Shown piece after piece: positions 49,948-59,302 of a stretch of 64,000 nucleotides of DNA. Made by a program: the position numbers and the translations under genes. A model generated the notes under the pieces. The model saw only the letters and a list, made by a program, of their open reading frames with translations, did no database searches and had not been told where the DNA came from. Every line of letters starts with the position of its first letter. Position 1 is the stretch's first letter. Source of the stretch: an uncultured Paracoccaceae bacterium (GTDB taxonomy: Bacteria > Pseudomonadota > Alphaproteobacteria > Rhodobacterales > Rhodobacteraceae). The stretch covers positions 682,001 through 746,000 of the forward strand of contig CANMWG010000001.1 of NCBI GenBank assembly GCA_947501555.1, written 5' to 3'.

Positions 49948-50873
49948 GGGAAGCTCCGGTTTGGGCGGTCAAAGACCCGGCGTCCCAGAAGGGAGGCGGT
50001 CAGGTCGACCATGAGGTTTGCAGTTTTGCCCCGGTCGTCCAGGAACGGGTTCAGTTCGACCAGATCAAGCGAGCTGACAAGTCCGCTGTCTGAGAGCATC
50101 TCCATGACTAAATGGCCTTCGCGGACGGTCGCTCCGCCGGGAACAGTTGTCCCCACGGCAGGGGCGACATCGGGGTCGAGAAAGTCGACATCAAGCGAGA
50201 CGTGCAGCAAGCCGTTGGCCGCTGTCACCCGGTCAAGGAAGGCGGCCAAAGGTGCGCTGATCCCTTGTTCGTCGATCATCCGCATATCGACCAATGTGAC
50301 GTCTCCGTCGTCGAGCACCGCATGTTCGGCCTCGTCCACAGAGCGCAGGCCGATCATGCAGATATTACCGGTGTCGACCTTTGCGGGAAGGGCAGGGTAG
50401 GCGTCAAAGCCTGTCCGCCCGGTGACATAGCCCATGGGCGTGCCGTGTAAGTTGCCGCTGTCGGTGGTGTCGGGCGTGTGCATGTCGCTATGCGCATCCA
50501 GCCAGAGCACAAAGAAGGGACGGTTCTGGGCCCTTGCATGGGCTGCCATGCCTGCGACGGTGCCTGCGGCAAGCGCGTGGTCGCCGCCCATGAAAATTGG
50601 CATACCTTTGGTTGCGGCCTCTTGCGCGGCCTCCATCAGGGTCTGTGTCCAGCCGACATTTTCGGCCAGCGCGTGGACCACTGGGTTGTTTGCCGGGCTG
50701 ACGTTCACGGTTTTTGGTGACAGATTGCCGATGTCTTCGACCGTGTGGCCAAGATCGGAAATCGCCTCGGATAGGCCAGCCGTGCGAAACGCGTCTGGGC
50801 CCATGAGGCACCCGCGGCGGCGTTTGCCGCAATCAACAGGGGCCCCGATTAAGATGCAGTGTTTTTGTGTCAT
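49944..50873 (-). CDS. rocF: Arginase
   Basis: Hydrolyses arginine to ornithine and urea at a binuclear manganese centre. The 309-residue length is normal. Ligand motifs are MGGDHALAAGT near residue 97, WLDAHSDMHTP near 122 and SLDVDFLDPD near 225. The start at 50873 is chosen because similarity begins with HCILIGAPVDCG. It is the first gene of the arginine-catabolic operon, divergent from the Lrp regulator, with 86 bp between the start codons. Confidence 0.95.
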   Translation of the reverse strand: MTQKHCILIGAPVDCGKRRRGCLMGPDAFRTAGLSEAISDLGHTVEDIGNLSPKTVNVSPANNPVVHALAENVGWTQTLMEAAQEAATKGMPIFMGGDHALAAGTVAGMAAHARAQNRPFFVLWLDAHSDMHTPDTTDSGNLHGTPMGYVTGRTGFDAYPALPAKVDTGNICMIGLRSVDEAEHAVLDDGDVTLVDMRMIDEQGISAPLAAFLDRVTAANGLLHVSLDVDFLDPDVAPAVGTTVPGGATVREGHLVMEMLSDSGLVSSLDLVELNPFLDDRGKTANLMVDLTASLLGRRVFDRPNRSFP

Positions 50874-50917
50874 AGCTACAGTGTTGCCCGAAACAGGGGG
50901 TGTGATAAGCGGCCAAA

Positions 50918-50945
50918 TTGTGCAAAATGATAATAGAGTGCACAA
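50918..50945. promoter_or_regulatory. Lrp-type operator between arginase and regulator genes
   Basis: The inverted repeat TTGTGCA-N14-TGCACAA lies in the 86-bp divergent gap, 15 bp before the regulator ATG. This is a typical arrangement for an Lrp/AsnC activator that also represses itself. Confidence 0.7.
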
Positions 50946-50959
50946 AACGGGCAATTGAA

Positions 50960-51379
50960 ATGGACGAATTGGATGGTCGCCTGATTGCGGCATTGAAAGA
51001 CGATGGCCGCGCCTCGCTATCGGATTTGGCGGCTTTGCTGGGTGTGACCCGCAGCACGGTGCGCGTTCGACTGGACCGTTTGGTGCAGGGGGGCGAGATC
51101 GCGGGGTTTACGGTGCTCACCCGCTCGGACGTCCGCCCGGATGCCGTGCGTGGGTTGATGATGCTTGAGATTGCGGGCAGGGGGGCTGAGAAGACCATGA
51201 ACCGTTTGCGCGCCATGCCTGACATTAAGGCAGTGCATTCGACCAATGGCACCTGGGATTTGATCGCCGAGATTGGATCGGCCACCTTAGAGCAGTTTGA
51301 TCAGGTGCTTTTTGCCATTCGCAGGCTGGAGGGTGTTACCCGGTCTGAGACAAGTCTGTTGTTGTCGACCCGTCGCTGA
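50960..51379 (+). CDS. Lrp/AsnC-family regulator of arginine catabolism
   Basis: A 139-residue regulator. The N-terminal helix-turn-helix is MDELDGRLIAALKDDGR, then SDLAALLGVTRSTVRVRLDRL. A RAM ligand domain follows from about residue 65 (AVRGLMMLEIAGRG, VHSTNGTWDLIAEIG). The ATG at 50960 begins the conserved DELD. It is divergent from arginase-OCD and very likely senses arginine or ornithine. The 3' end overlaps the convergent dsbB gene by 44 bp. Confidence 0.9.
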   Translation: MDELDGRLIAALKDDGRASLSDLAALLGVTRSTVRVRLDRLVQGGEIAGFTVLTRSDVRPDAVRGLMMLEIAGRGAEKTMNRLRAMPDIKAVHSTNGTWDLIAEIGSATLEQFDQVLFAIRRLEGVTRSETSLLLSTRR

Positions 51380-51827
51380 GTTTGATCGCGAAGAGCCAAA
51401 TAATCACAAGGCCGAATGACCAGATCCCGTTCCAGGTAGGCATGGAAAGCGTCAGGAATTCCCATGAGACCTGATCGCACATGATCACCTTTGGGCCTTC
51501 GACCGCCAGCAGGCTGGCGCCATCCAACCCATCCAGCAATCCGCCGCCTGTGCAGCTGCTTGGGCCTTCCCACCAGCCTTTTTCTACCCCCATGTGGTAG
51601 AATCCGATGCTGCCTGTTGTCGCTGCTGCGAGTGCCCCAAGGCTGGGTAAGATTTGACCCGGGACTTTGAGTGCCAAAATCCCGATTAGGATGGCTGCCG
51701 CATGGGGCCACCGTTGCCACAGGCACATTGCGCAGGGCGGATAGCCCAAAAGTTGGAACATATAGGCCCCGCCCAGCAAGGCCGCTGAACCGCCTGCTGC
51801 GAGAGTTGTCATTAGGTTACGTGTCAT
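51336..51827 (-). CDS. dsbB: Disulfide bond formation protein B
   Basis: Inner-membrane quinone reductase that re-oxidises DsbA. Of 163 residues, with four membrane helices, the first redox pair is CAMC in GYPPCAMCLWQRWPHA near residue 33. The second pair is in PSSCTGGG and VIMCDQVSWEF. The ATG at 51827 overlaps the DedA-like stop (ATGA). No DsbA gene is in the window. Confidence 0.9.
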   Translation of the reverse strand: MTRNLMTTLAAGGSAALLGGAYMFQLLGYPPCAMCLWQRWPHAAAILIGILALKVPGQILPSLGALAAATTGSIGFYHMGVEKGWWEGPSSCTGGGLLDGLDGASLLAVEGPKVIMCDQVSWEFLTLSMPTWNGIWSFGLVIIWLFAIKLSDGSTTTDLSQTG

Positions 51828-52402
51828 AAGAGCCCCACAAGTGCAAAGCCGCCGATCAGGAAGACGCAGAACAGGATGAACATGAGCCCGAGCCGCTTTT
51901 CGATGAAATCCCGAATTGGCTCGCCGAATTTCCACAAAAGGGCTGCCACAAGAAAGAACCGCAGCGCCCGCGCAAAGATGGATGATGCGATGAACACGGG
52001 CAGGGAGAGCCCGGTTGCCCCAGAGGCGATCGTGATCACTTTGAACGGCAGGAATGTCACCCCGGCCACGACCACTGCCCAGGCGCCATATTCGTTGAAC
52101 ACCGCTGCCATTTCATCGAACCTGTCGCCTTTGCCGTAAACGTCAAGGATCGGCTGGCCGATGCTGTCCATCAAGGTTGCCCCGATATAATAGCCCAACA
52201 GTGCCCCGGCGACGGATGCGAGTGTGGCAATCCCTGCAATCAGAAAAGCCCGTGAGGGCCGCGCGATGATCATCGGGATCATGAGAACATCAGGCGGGAT
52301 CGGGAAGAAGGAGGATTCCACAAAGGACACGATGGCCAATGCCCAGAGCGCGTGCGGTGATTGGGCAAGCGAAATCGTCCAGTTATAAAGTCCGCGCAGC
52401 AT
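51824..52402 (-). CDS. DedA/YqaA-family membrane protein
   Basis: A 192-residue VTT/SNARE-associated-domain membrane protein. SFVESSFFPIPPDVLMIPMI near residue 27 is the family signature, and GATLMDSIGQPIL and FLPFKVITIASGA near 112 follow. About five hydrophobic segments are present. Such proteins act in lipid-carrier flipping or membrane homeostasis. The start was set at the ATG at 52402, where similarity begins. It is translationally coupled to dsbB. Confidence 0.88.
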   Translation of the reverse strand: MLRGLYNWTISLAQSPHALWALAIVSFVESSFFPIPPDVLMIPMIIARPSRAFLIAGIATLASVAGALLGYYIGATLMDSIGQPILDVYGKGDRFDEMAAVFNEYGAWAVVVAGVTFLPFKVITIASGATGLSLPVFIASSIFARALRFFLVAALLWKFGEPIRDFIEKRLGLMFILFCVFLIGGFALVGLL

Positions 52403-52497
52403 CTTTGTGTCCGTCTGTTTCGCAGCGTTAGGCCACGCGAAACCACGCGGGTCAAGTGTATCTACCGCCTTAGCGCCAAGACCACCATTGTGTCTTG

Positions 52498-52695
52498 CTA
52501 TCGGTGATGCGCAATTGCGGCTGCCACAAGCACCAGGGCGGCCAAGGCAATCACCACATCTGGCCCCGGCCGGGCGGCTGCCGGTGCTGCATGTGGCGCT
52601 CCTGGGGCTGGGGCCGGTACAGCCTGAGCGTGTGTTGTCACGGGAACCGAAAGTGTCGCGATGGTTGCCATTGCCGTTAATGATCTTCGAAACAT
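52498..52695 (-). CDS. Hypothetical small exported/membrane protein
   Basis: A 65-residue frame with a signal peptide (MFRRSLTAMATIATLSVPVTTHAQA), a Pro/Ala-rich stretch, then a C-terminal hydrophobic helix (about 46-62) ending HHR. CCGGAGA lies eight bases before the ATG, a good ribosome site. I do not know the family. The layout would tether a short Pro-rich periplasmic peptide to the membrane. It ends about 95 bp before the DedA-like start on the same strand. Confidence 0.55.
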   Translation of the reverse strand: MFRRSLTAMATIATLSVPVTTHAQAVPAPAPGAPHAAPAAARPGPDVVIALAALVLVAAAIAHHR

Positions 52696-52923
52696 GCTGA
52701 ATCTCCGGATGTCGTTTGGATTGCGTGTTCTTCAACGTTGGCGATGGATGGTTCCGTCGCTTTTCGTACGGTCCGTCCCGACGGGTCGTTCCAAGGCGGG
52801 TTGATTTTTTCTGCAAACACATGTTTGCCAATTCTCCCTTAGCCCGAAGGTGAGAGAGTGACTTTTTATATTTCAGCCAAAAAGCGAAACGCTGTAATGT
52901 GAGAAAGATCTACGAAAACCCGA

Positions 52924-52952
52924 TTGACGACCGATGCGCACGCATTTAGGAC
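52924..52952 (+). promoter_or_regulatory. Probable tRNA-Leu promoter
   Basis: TTGACG at 52924 and TAGGAC at 52947 with 17 bp between, ending 10 bp before the tRNA 5' end. The position fits well; the -10 match is modest. Confidence 0.4.
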
Positions 52953-52962
52953 AAGCGAACGG

Positions 52963-53048
52963 GCCGATGTGGCGGAATGGTAGACGCAGGGGATTCAAAA
53001 TCCCCCGATGGTAACATCGTGAGAGTTCGAGTCTCTCCATCGGCACCA
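52963..53048 (+). tRNA. tRNA-Leu(CAA)
   Basis: Acceptor arms GCCGATG and CATCGGC are followed by ACCA. The D arm contains GGCGGAATGGTAGACGC. The anticodon stem GGGGA/TCCCC encloses the loop TTCAAAA, giving anticodon CAA. A long variable arm (CGATGGTAACATCG) and the T arm GAGAGTTCGAGTCTCTC confirm a class II leucine tRNA. CCA is encoded. Confidence 0.95.
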
Positions 53049-53332
53049 ATTGTTAGCTAGATTTCGCCCTGCTAACGGGCAAAAATCGCCATGATTCAAA
53101 GCAATACTGCCATATAGTGAGCTTAGGGTCGATTGGGATTGCAAAAATACACCACTTTGGAGCATGAGATGAACATTGACGTCGAACAATCGATGTCAAA
53201 TTAAATCGGACGTAAGGAAAATGCGATAGTTCTTGGCCCAGCTATTGCACAGATCGCCAGACTAGCGAGGTGAATTGGGCTTTGTGACGGGTAGACAGTG
53301 AACTTGTATCTAGAATTTTGGGTCGGGACGGT

Positions 53333-55453
53333 ATGACCATCTTAACGCTCGATTGGTCATCAACCAATATTGATGGCACCAACGCTGTTTCGGGTAGCGG
53401 TGAGACAGTTGATGTAACCGTCTCAACTCCGACGACGGCGCAGAATGAAAACTGGTTTCTCGCGCGGTTTCCCGACAATACAGTCGCTTTGGCTGCACAA
53501 ACCGTCGAAGACCCAACCCCCGTCACCCTGAGTTTTGACGAACCGGTCGAAAATCTGTCCTTTGAACTTTTTGATGTAGACGCAAGTCTTTCGGGAAGTT
53601 CGACATCTGGTTGGGATGACAAAATTACCATCGTTGCGCTGGACGCTGACGGTAATCAGGTTCCGATTTCGTTTACCGACCTTGCTGCCCATCATTCCGT
53701 CACGGACAATGTGCTTGATACCGACGATAACGTCTCTTCGGGTATTGAGACGTCGGGCGCTGAGGATAGTGTGTCGGTCACTATTCCGGGTCCAATCGTC
53801 TCGCTGCAGATCATATATGATAATGATGGCGGTCCGGAAATCTCGGGTGTTGTCGGCGTCAGCGATATCACATTCAGCACGGTTGATCCTGATGGTTATG
53901 TTGAGGGAACGTCGGATGACGATCTGATTGATGCCACGTTTGATGATGATCCCGATGGTGATCAGATCGACAATGGCGACGCTATATTGCCTGGTGAAGC
54001 CGCCGATGATGATATCGTCATCGCGGGTGGTGGCGACGATGTTGTTATCTCGGGTGCTGGGGCGGATACGATATTTGGCGGCGCTGGCGCTGACGATATT
54101 GAGGCCGGAAGCGGCGATGACACAATTTACGGCGATAACCCAACGTTTGATGGCATCCTTGACCTCAGCGGGTTGAGCGCGGGTGATTTGGTGGAAAACC
54201 AATTCGTCACAGATGGTGTGCGGGTCTCAAGCATTGATCCTGACCATCCGGTGATGGTGTTTGATGCCGACAATCCAACCGGCGGCGATACGGACCTTGG
54301 CGTGCCGGGCGCGGGCAATGTGCTGATCTTGTCCGAAGATGGTGATGCATCTGACCCTGATGACGATGCGGATGGCGGTACGTTTGTTTTCGAATTTGCC
54401 GGCCCCTCAACGGTCAACAGCATTGACTTTATCGCCCAGTCCGCAGGTGAAATTCGTCTTTACGATGAAGATGGCAATCTGATTGCCGAGGTTGATATCC
54501 CGGCGGGTGCTGACAACACGCTTTTCACCCAGGCGATCAATGTCGCGGGCGTGACCCGGATGGAGATCGTGCTGAGCGGCGGCGGCGCCGTCACCAATCT
54601 CGATTTTACGGCGACCAATGACGATACTGGAACTGACGGCGCAGATTTGATTGATGCCGGCACCGGGTCTGATTTGATCATTGGTGGCTCGACCGGTGAC
54701 GTTGTTATCGGTGGTGAAGACGCTGATGGGACAGACATCGATGTTCTTGATCTGACCGGCTCTGGCGTTGATTTCATTACCTATACGCCAGGCGATTCCG
54801 AATCTGGCGTGGTAACGTTTGTTGATGGGTCGACCATGACATTCTCTGAGATTGAGAATGTCATCCCTTGCTTTACCCCCGGCACCCGCATTGCGACCCC
54901 AAAAGGGGAACGTCGCGCAGAGGATCTGAAGGTAGGTGACCGGGTTCTGACCCGCGACAATGGGATCCAATTCATAACATGGGCGGGCAAGAAGGATCTC
55001 AACGCCCAAGACCTTGAGCTGTCACCCGATATGATGCCGGTCATGATCCGCGCGGGTGCTTTGGGCAACGGGTTGCCTGAACGCGATATGATGGTGTCCC
55101 CCAATCACCGTGTTTTGATCGTCTCTGAGATGGCGCAATTGTATTTTGGTGAAACTGAAGTGTTGATGGCCGCCAAGCATATGAAAAAGATGAAAGGGGT
55201 TGAAACTGTGCGCGCCCAGCAGTCGACCTACATCCATTTCATGTGCGAAAATCATGAGATTGTCTTGTCCAATGGCGCTTGGACCGAGACATTCCAGCCC
55301 GGTGATTACTCACTTCAGGGTATTGATACAGAGCAGCGCAAAGAGCTGTTTTTGCTGTTTCCAGAATTGGCCACCAAGGAAGGTCTGCGCGGTTACCGTG
55401 CTGCCCGCAAGTCATTGAAGAAGCATGAAACCGGGTTAATCCTGCCCAAGTGA
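53333..55453 (+). CDS. RTX-like calcium-binding protein with C-terminal Hint domain
   Basis: A very acidic 706-residue, probably secreted protein. The N-terminal part (about 1-190) is beta-rich with many Asp/Thr/Ser. A short block of RTX-type nonapeptides (GGGDDVVISGAGADTIFGG, GSGDDTIYGDN) lies near 230-265, followed by further beta domains (about 270-500) with a second GTGSD motif. A Hint domain begins at CFTPGTRIATPKG near 515, with VGDRVLTRDNGIQFITWAG and SPNHRVLI near 582. There is no signal peptide, so type I secretion is likely. The ATG at 53333 begins MTILTLDW. No secretion genes are adjacent. Confidence 0.87.
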   Translation: MTILTLDWSSTNIDGTNAVSGSGETVDVTVSTPTTAQNENWFLARFPDNTVALAAQTVEDPTPVTLSFDEPVENLSFELFDVDASLSGSSTSGWDDKITIVALDADGNQVPISFTDLAAHHSVTDNVLDTDDNVSSGIETSGAEDSVSVTIPGPIVSLQIIYDNDGGPEISGVVGVSDITFSTVDPDGYVEGTSDDDLIDATFDDDPDGDQIDNGDAILPGEAADDDIVIAGGGDDVVISGAGADTIFGGAGADDIEAGSGDDTIYGDNPTFDGILDLSGLSAGDLVENQFVTDGVRVSSIDPDHPVMVFDADNPTGGDTDLGVPGAGNVLILSEDGDASDPDDDADGGTFVFEFAGPSTVNSIDFIAQSAGEIRLYDEDGNLIAEVDIPAGADNTLFTQAINVAGVTRMEIVLSGGGAVTNLDFTATNDDTGTDGADLIDAGTGSDLIIGGSTGDVVIGGEDADGTDIDVLDLTGSGVDFITYTPGDSESGVVTFVDGSTMTFSEIENVIPCFTPGTRIATPKGERRAEDLKVGDRVLTRDNGIQFITWAGKKDLNAQDLELSPDMMPVMIRAGALGNGLPERDMMVSPNHRVLIVSEMAQLYFGETEVLMAAKHMKKMKGVETVRAQQSTYIHFMCENHEIVLSNGAWTETFQPGDYSLQGIDTEQRKELFLLFPELATKEGLRGYRAARKSLKKHETGLILPK

Positions 55454-56032
55454 GGCACGCCAGGCCGCCCAGTCTTCGGGTGTATCCAGATCAAGCCGGG
55501 CCCGATCGTCCGAAAATGGCACCAGATAGGTTTGGGATTTCAAGGGCTTCACAAGTGCTTCGCCGCCGCCATCGCCCGTGAGTTTCTGGAATTCGGGCCG
55601 GAGTGACCCATCAAAGATAATCGGATGCCCCGGTGCACCTTGTGTGGTGGCCCCCCGCCAGATCAGGTGTTTGGGATTTGCAATACGGGCGTCGAAGAGG
55701 GCCCCAAGGTCCGCCGTTTCGAGCGCTACCAAATCCCCCAGGATCATCATGAAAGCGGGGCCGTCAGGTAGGGCTGCCACCGCGCCGCGCATTGTGCCTG
55801 ACATGCCCTCGGCTGCCTCGGGTACAATGATTTGTGTCGCGTCCATGTCGGCGATTACCTCGGCCCGCGGGTGGTTGGCGCTGGCCAATGCCACAAACAC
55901 CGGGTGCCCTGTGGCCTGCGCGCGCTGCACTTGTCGCCGCAACAGCGGCATGCCTTGCACGATCTCCAGCAGTTTATCCCCGCCGCGCATCCGGCTGGAC
56001 GTGCCTGCGGCAAGGATCAGGATTGGGATCAT
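55436..56032 (-). CDS. MobA/MocA-like nucleotidyltransferase
   Basis: A 198-residue NTP-transferase-fold protein resembling molybdenum-cofactor cytidylyl/guanylyltransferases. LILAAGTSSRMRGGDKLLE near residue 5 is the nucleotide loop, MILGDLVAL near 95 carries the metal-binding Asp, and GAPGHPIIFDG near 132 and LDLDTPEDW near 183 follow. No molybdoenzyme is next to it. It overlaps the upstream FAD oxidoreductase gene by four bases, so it may serve an unrelated transfer. The 3' end overlaps the convergent Hint gene by 18 bp. Confidence 0.83.
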   Translation of the reverse strand: MIPILILAAGTSSRMRGGDKLLEIVQGMPLLRRQVQRAQATGHPVFVALASANHPRAEVIADMDATQIIVPEAAEGMSGTMRGAVAALPDGPAFMMILGDLVALETADLGALFDARIANPKHLIWRGATTQGAPGHPIIFDGSLRPEFQKLTGDGGGEALVKPLKSQTYLVPFSDDRARLDLDTPEDWAAWRASLGQD

Positions 56033-58437
56033 CCGCGCATCACGCTGCCGTCCGCATCGAACAGGGGCGTTGTGATCCGGGTAGCCTTACGCCGCACGCC
56101 CATGATTTCGATCTCGGCCACCAGATTATCCGTCGCGTCTTCCCGCGGGATCAGCGCATAGGCGATGGATTTCTCGGCGTGATGCGAATAGCCGCCCGAG
56201 GTGCAGAACCCTTTGACAGCACCGTCGATAAAGACGGGTTCATAGGCCACGACGTCCGCGTCATCCGCATCCACTTCGAAGGTCACGGCCACGCGGGCAG
56301 GGGGATTGGCCCGTTCAGCCTCTGCCGCCGCCCGCCCGATGAAATCGGTGTTTTTCTTGAAACTGATGAAGCGGTCGATGCCGGTTTCGGCCGCTGTGTA
56401 GTCCGGCGAGAATTCACGCTGCCAGGCGCCAAAGAAACGATCCAGCCGAAGTGACATCATGGCGCGCATCCCAAAGGGAGTGATCCCCATCGGTTGGCCT
56501 GCGTTCCACAGCGTCCACCACAATTGCCGCTGATCGGTCGGATCGCAGTAGATTTCATAGCCCAGATCACCGGTAAAGCTGACCCGTTGGATGATGCAGG
56601 CGACCTGTCCGATTGTCATGCGTTTAACGTCAAGGAACTTCACGCCTGCTGCATCGTCCCGCGTGCAGGCCGTTAGCAGGTCGCGCGCCTTTGGCCCTGC
56701 GATCTGGAACCCGGTACGGCTGTTTGAGATGTTTTCGACCATGCAATCGTCGCTGGCGTTTTGCAGGAACCAGCGATGGTGGATTTCTTGTGCGCCGTAG
56801 CTGGCCGTTAGCTGGAATTCGGTCTCTGACAGACAGGAAACCGTGAAATCCCCCCAGAGCCGTCCTTTGGGTGAGAGCATTGGCGTCAATGACATCCGTC
56901 CCGGCTGTGGGATGCGCCCGGCCATGATCCGGTCAAGCCACGCCCTTGCGCCCGGGCCGGTGATGCTGAATTTTCCAAAATTCTGGAGCTCATTGATGCC
57001 GACGCTGCTGCGGACGGCTTTCACTTCACGTTTGGTCGCATCCCAGGCGTCGGACCGGCGGAAGGTCGGGGTTTCATAGGTGGGGTCGCCGTCTTTGGCG
57101 AAATAGTTGACGACTTCCATCCCAAACTGGTGCCCCCAAACGGCGCCAAAATCGCTGAAGATATCGTACATCATCGTGGTCCTATGCGGACGCGCAGCGG
57201 GCAATTCTTCGTTGGGATAGCTGACCGAGAACCGATTTTGGTAGTTCTCAACCACCTTGGGCCGGGTGTACCCGGGCGTGATCCATTTGCCGTAGCGGGC
57301 TACATCAAGGGCAGTTACGTCCCGTTCACATTCCCCCTCAATCATCCATTGCGCCAGCATCAGGCCGACACCGCCACCTTGGCTGAAACCGGCCATCACG
57401 CCGCAGGCAGACCAATAGTTTTGGTGACCGGGCACAGGGCCCACCAAAGGATTGCCGTCGGGCGCAAAAGTGAAGGGGCCGTGGATCACCGATTTGATCC
57501 CGGCGCTTTCGAGCACGGGGAACCGCTTGTATGCGAAGGCAATGGAATCCTCGATCTTGTCATAGTCATCGGGCAATAGTTCATGCCCGAAATCCCACGG
57601 GGTCCCATCAACAGCCCAAGGTCTGCAAGGTTTTTCGTAGAACCCGATGCAGAGCCCGCGTCCTTCCTGCCGCAGATAACTTTCCCCGCCCGGATCAATC
57701 ACATGGGGGTGCTCGCTGTCGCGGTTGGAGATTTCAGCGATGTCATCGGTGACCAGATATTGATGCTCCATGGGGTGTAAGGGCACGTAAATCCCGGCCA
57801 TCGCGGCGACTTCGCGTGCCCAGAGCCCGCCTGCATTGACCACATGTTCGGCGTGAATTGTGCCCTTGTCGGTGACCACATCCCATGTCCCGTCTGGACG
57901 CGGGTTTGTTTCAACCACCTTGCAATGGGTCTCAATCGTGGCACCGCCCATGCGCGCGGCTTTGGCATAAGCGTGGGTCGTGCCGGAGGGGTCGAGGTGA
58001 CCGTCTAGTGGGTCGTAGAGCGCACCGACGATCCCATCGAGGTTTGTGATCGGGGCGAGTTTGCCGATTTCGGCGGGTCCCAGAATTTCCGTATCCAGTC
58101 CCATGTAGCGGTGCTTGGCCCGTTCGGCGACCAACATATCGAACCTGTCTTTGTTGTCGGCCAATGTCACGCCACCCGAATGGTGCAGGCCGCAAGACAT
58201 GCCTGTAATCTCTTCCAGCTCTTTATAAAGATTGATGGTATAGCCCTGAAGGGCGGCCATGTTTGTGTCGCCGTTTAGCGTATGGAACCCGCCAGCGGCA
58301 TGCCATGTGGAGCCTGATGTGAGCTCGGACCGTTCCAGCAGCATCACGTCGGACCAGCCAAGTTTGGTCAGGTGATACAGGACGGACGCGCCGACGACGC
58401 CTCCGCCAATGACAGCTACGCGGGTGGTTGTTTGCAT
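56029..58437 (-). CDS. FAD-dependent oxidoreductase with aminomethyltransferase domain (dimethylglycine/sarcosine dehydrogenase-like)
   Basis: An 802-residue fusion. An N-terminal DAO-type FAD domain (VAVIGGGVVGASVLYHL near residue 7, WHAAGGFH near 45) precedes a FAD-linked cap. A C-terminal GcvT-like folate domain from about 430 (NELQNFGKFSITGPGARAWL, RRKATRITTPLFD) completes it. This is the architecture of dimethylglycine and sarcosine dehydrogenases, which pass the C1 unit to tetrahydrofolate. The likely substrates are methylated glycines from betaine or choline, but others are possible. The start at 58437 fits the conserved FAD motif. Confidence 0.92.
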   Translation of the reverse strand: MQTTTRVAVIGGGVVGASVLYHLTKLGWSDVMLLERSELTSGSTWHAAGGFHTLNGDTNMAALQGYTINLYKELEEITGMSCGLHHSGGVTLADNKDRFDMLVAERAKHRYMGLDTEILGPAEIGKLAPITNLDGIVGALYDPLDGHLDPSGTTHAYAKAARMGGATIETHCKVVETNPRPDGTWDVVTDKGTIHAEHVVNAGGLWAREVAAMAGIYVPLHPMEHQYLVTDDIAEISNRDSEHPHVIDPGGESYLRQEGRGLCIGFYEKPCRPWAVDGTPWDFGHELLPDDYDKIEDSIAFAYKRFPVLESAGIKSVIHGPFTFAPDGNPLVGPVPGHQNYWSACGVMAGFSQGGGVGLMLAQWMIEGECERDVTALDVARYGKWITPGYTRPKVVENYQNRFSVSYPNEELPAARPHRTTMMYDIFSDFGAVWGHQFGMEVVNYFAKDGDPTYETPTFRRSDAWDATKREVKAVRSSVGINELQNFGKFSITGPGARAWLDRIMAGRIPQPGRMSLTPMLSPKGRLWGDFTVSCLSETEFQLTASYGAQEIHHRWFLQNASDDCMVENISNSRTGFQIAGPKARDLLTACTRDDAAGVKFLDVKRMTIGQVACIIQRVSFTGDLGYEIYCDPTDQRQLWWTLWNAGQPMGITPFGMRAMMSLRLDRFFGAWQREFSPDYTAAETGIDRFISFKKNTDFIGRAAAEAERANPPARVAVTFEVDADDADVVAYEPVFIDGAVKGFCTSGGYSHHAEKSIAYALIPREDATDNLVAEIEIMGVRRKATRITTPLFDADGSVMRG

Positions 58438-58542
58438 GGGTCTCGTCTCCGATGGTCTGGGACTACCATGGCGGCAGCGCATTCGCTTGCCCTGCCACCG
58501 CGCGACATTTCGTGTCGCAAATGTGCGCGGCGGCAGATGTTG

Positions 58543-59100
58543 TTAGGGAATTATCCGCGTGTATTTGGTGCCTTCCAGCGTCGCACCAAGCCGCAACCCC
58601 GTTTGCCCAAAGACGACGGCGATCACCGGCGAGAGAGATGTCGTGGAATCAGCCCGCAACATTTCGCTGTTGTTGCTCACGGCATATTCGACGTCCGCAC
58701 CTGCTGCCCAACCGGGAGATTGACGGAACTCCAAAAGCGCCTCAGGTGTCATGAAAAACAACACGTGGCTGAATTGTTGCGCCCCAATCTGCAGTCCGGC
58801 ACTGCCTGAGGTGGCTGAGTAATAATCAACCGTTGACGGGCCCACGCGCAAAGCGCCGCGCCCGAATGATCCGCCGAATCCAAGTCCGGCCTCAGTCACC
58901 AGTGGCATAACAAGAATACCTGCTGACCGGCTGGCCAGATCACGCGTGCCGGGGAATTCCGCATACATTGCATTTAGCGTGCTTTCGACGCGTGCGTCGA
59001 TGGTTGCGGCCCCTGGGCTGCCGATACCATTGCTGCATGCAGCAAGCGTCGTGGTCGCTAATGCCCCAAGCGCGAAGCCGCGCCGTGAAAAGCTGTTCAT
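58543..59100 (-). CDS. YSC84/SYLF-domain lipoprotein
   Basis: A 185-residue exported protein. The N-terminus SRRGFALGALATTTLAAC combines a Tat-like twin arginine with a lipobox (Cys at about residue 22). The SYLF domain follows: ILVMPLVTEAGLGFGGSFGRGAL near residue 62 and AGLQIGAQQFSHVLFFMT near 103. SYLF domains bind lipids. Function in bacteria is unknown. It ends about 105 bp before the start of the oxidoreductase gene on the same strand. Confidence 0.87.
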   Translation of the reverse strand: MNSFSRRGFALGALATTTLAACSNGIGSPGAATIDARVESTLNAMYAEFPGTRDLASRSAGILVMPLVTEAGLGFGGSFGRGALRVGPSTVDYYSATSGSAGLQIGAQQFSHVLFFMTPEALLEFRQSPGWAAGADVEYAVSNNSEMLRADSTTSLSPVIAVVFGQTGLRLGATLEGTKYTRIIP

Positions 59101-59302
59101 AGTAATATCCGCCTATTTTACCTGTAGTGGAGGCGTTTCTTCGCCTCTTATGCGCATGACTATAGGCAATCGCTGCCGACCTGTCACGCGCAAGGTTTAG
59201 CGGTGGTTTGTAAGGTGCCTTTTGTAAAGCGATGCGGATTTTGGCACCGGCCTTTATGCCAGCGGGCCTTTCATGGTGCCGTTGAAGTTAGGTGGTGTGG
59301 CA

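Noticed and set aside
53423-54202. A 259-codon frame opposite the RTX/Hint gene
   Set aside because: The plus-strand protein has clear RTX and Hint motifs; the reverse frame mirrors Asp codons as Ile/Asn/Val.
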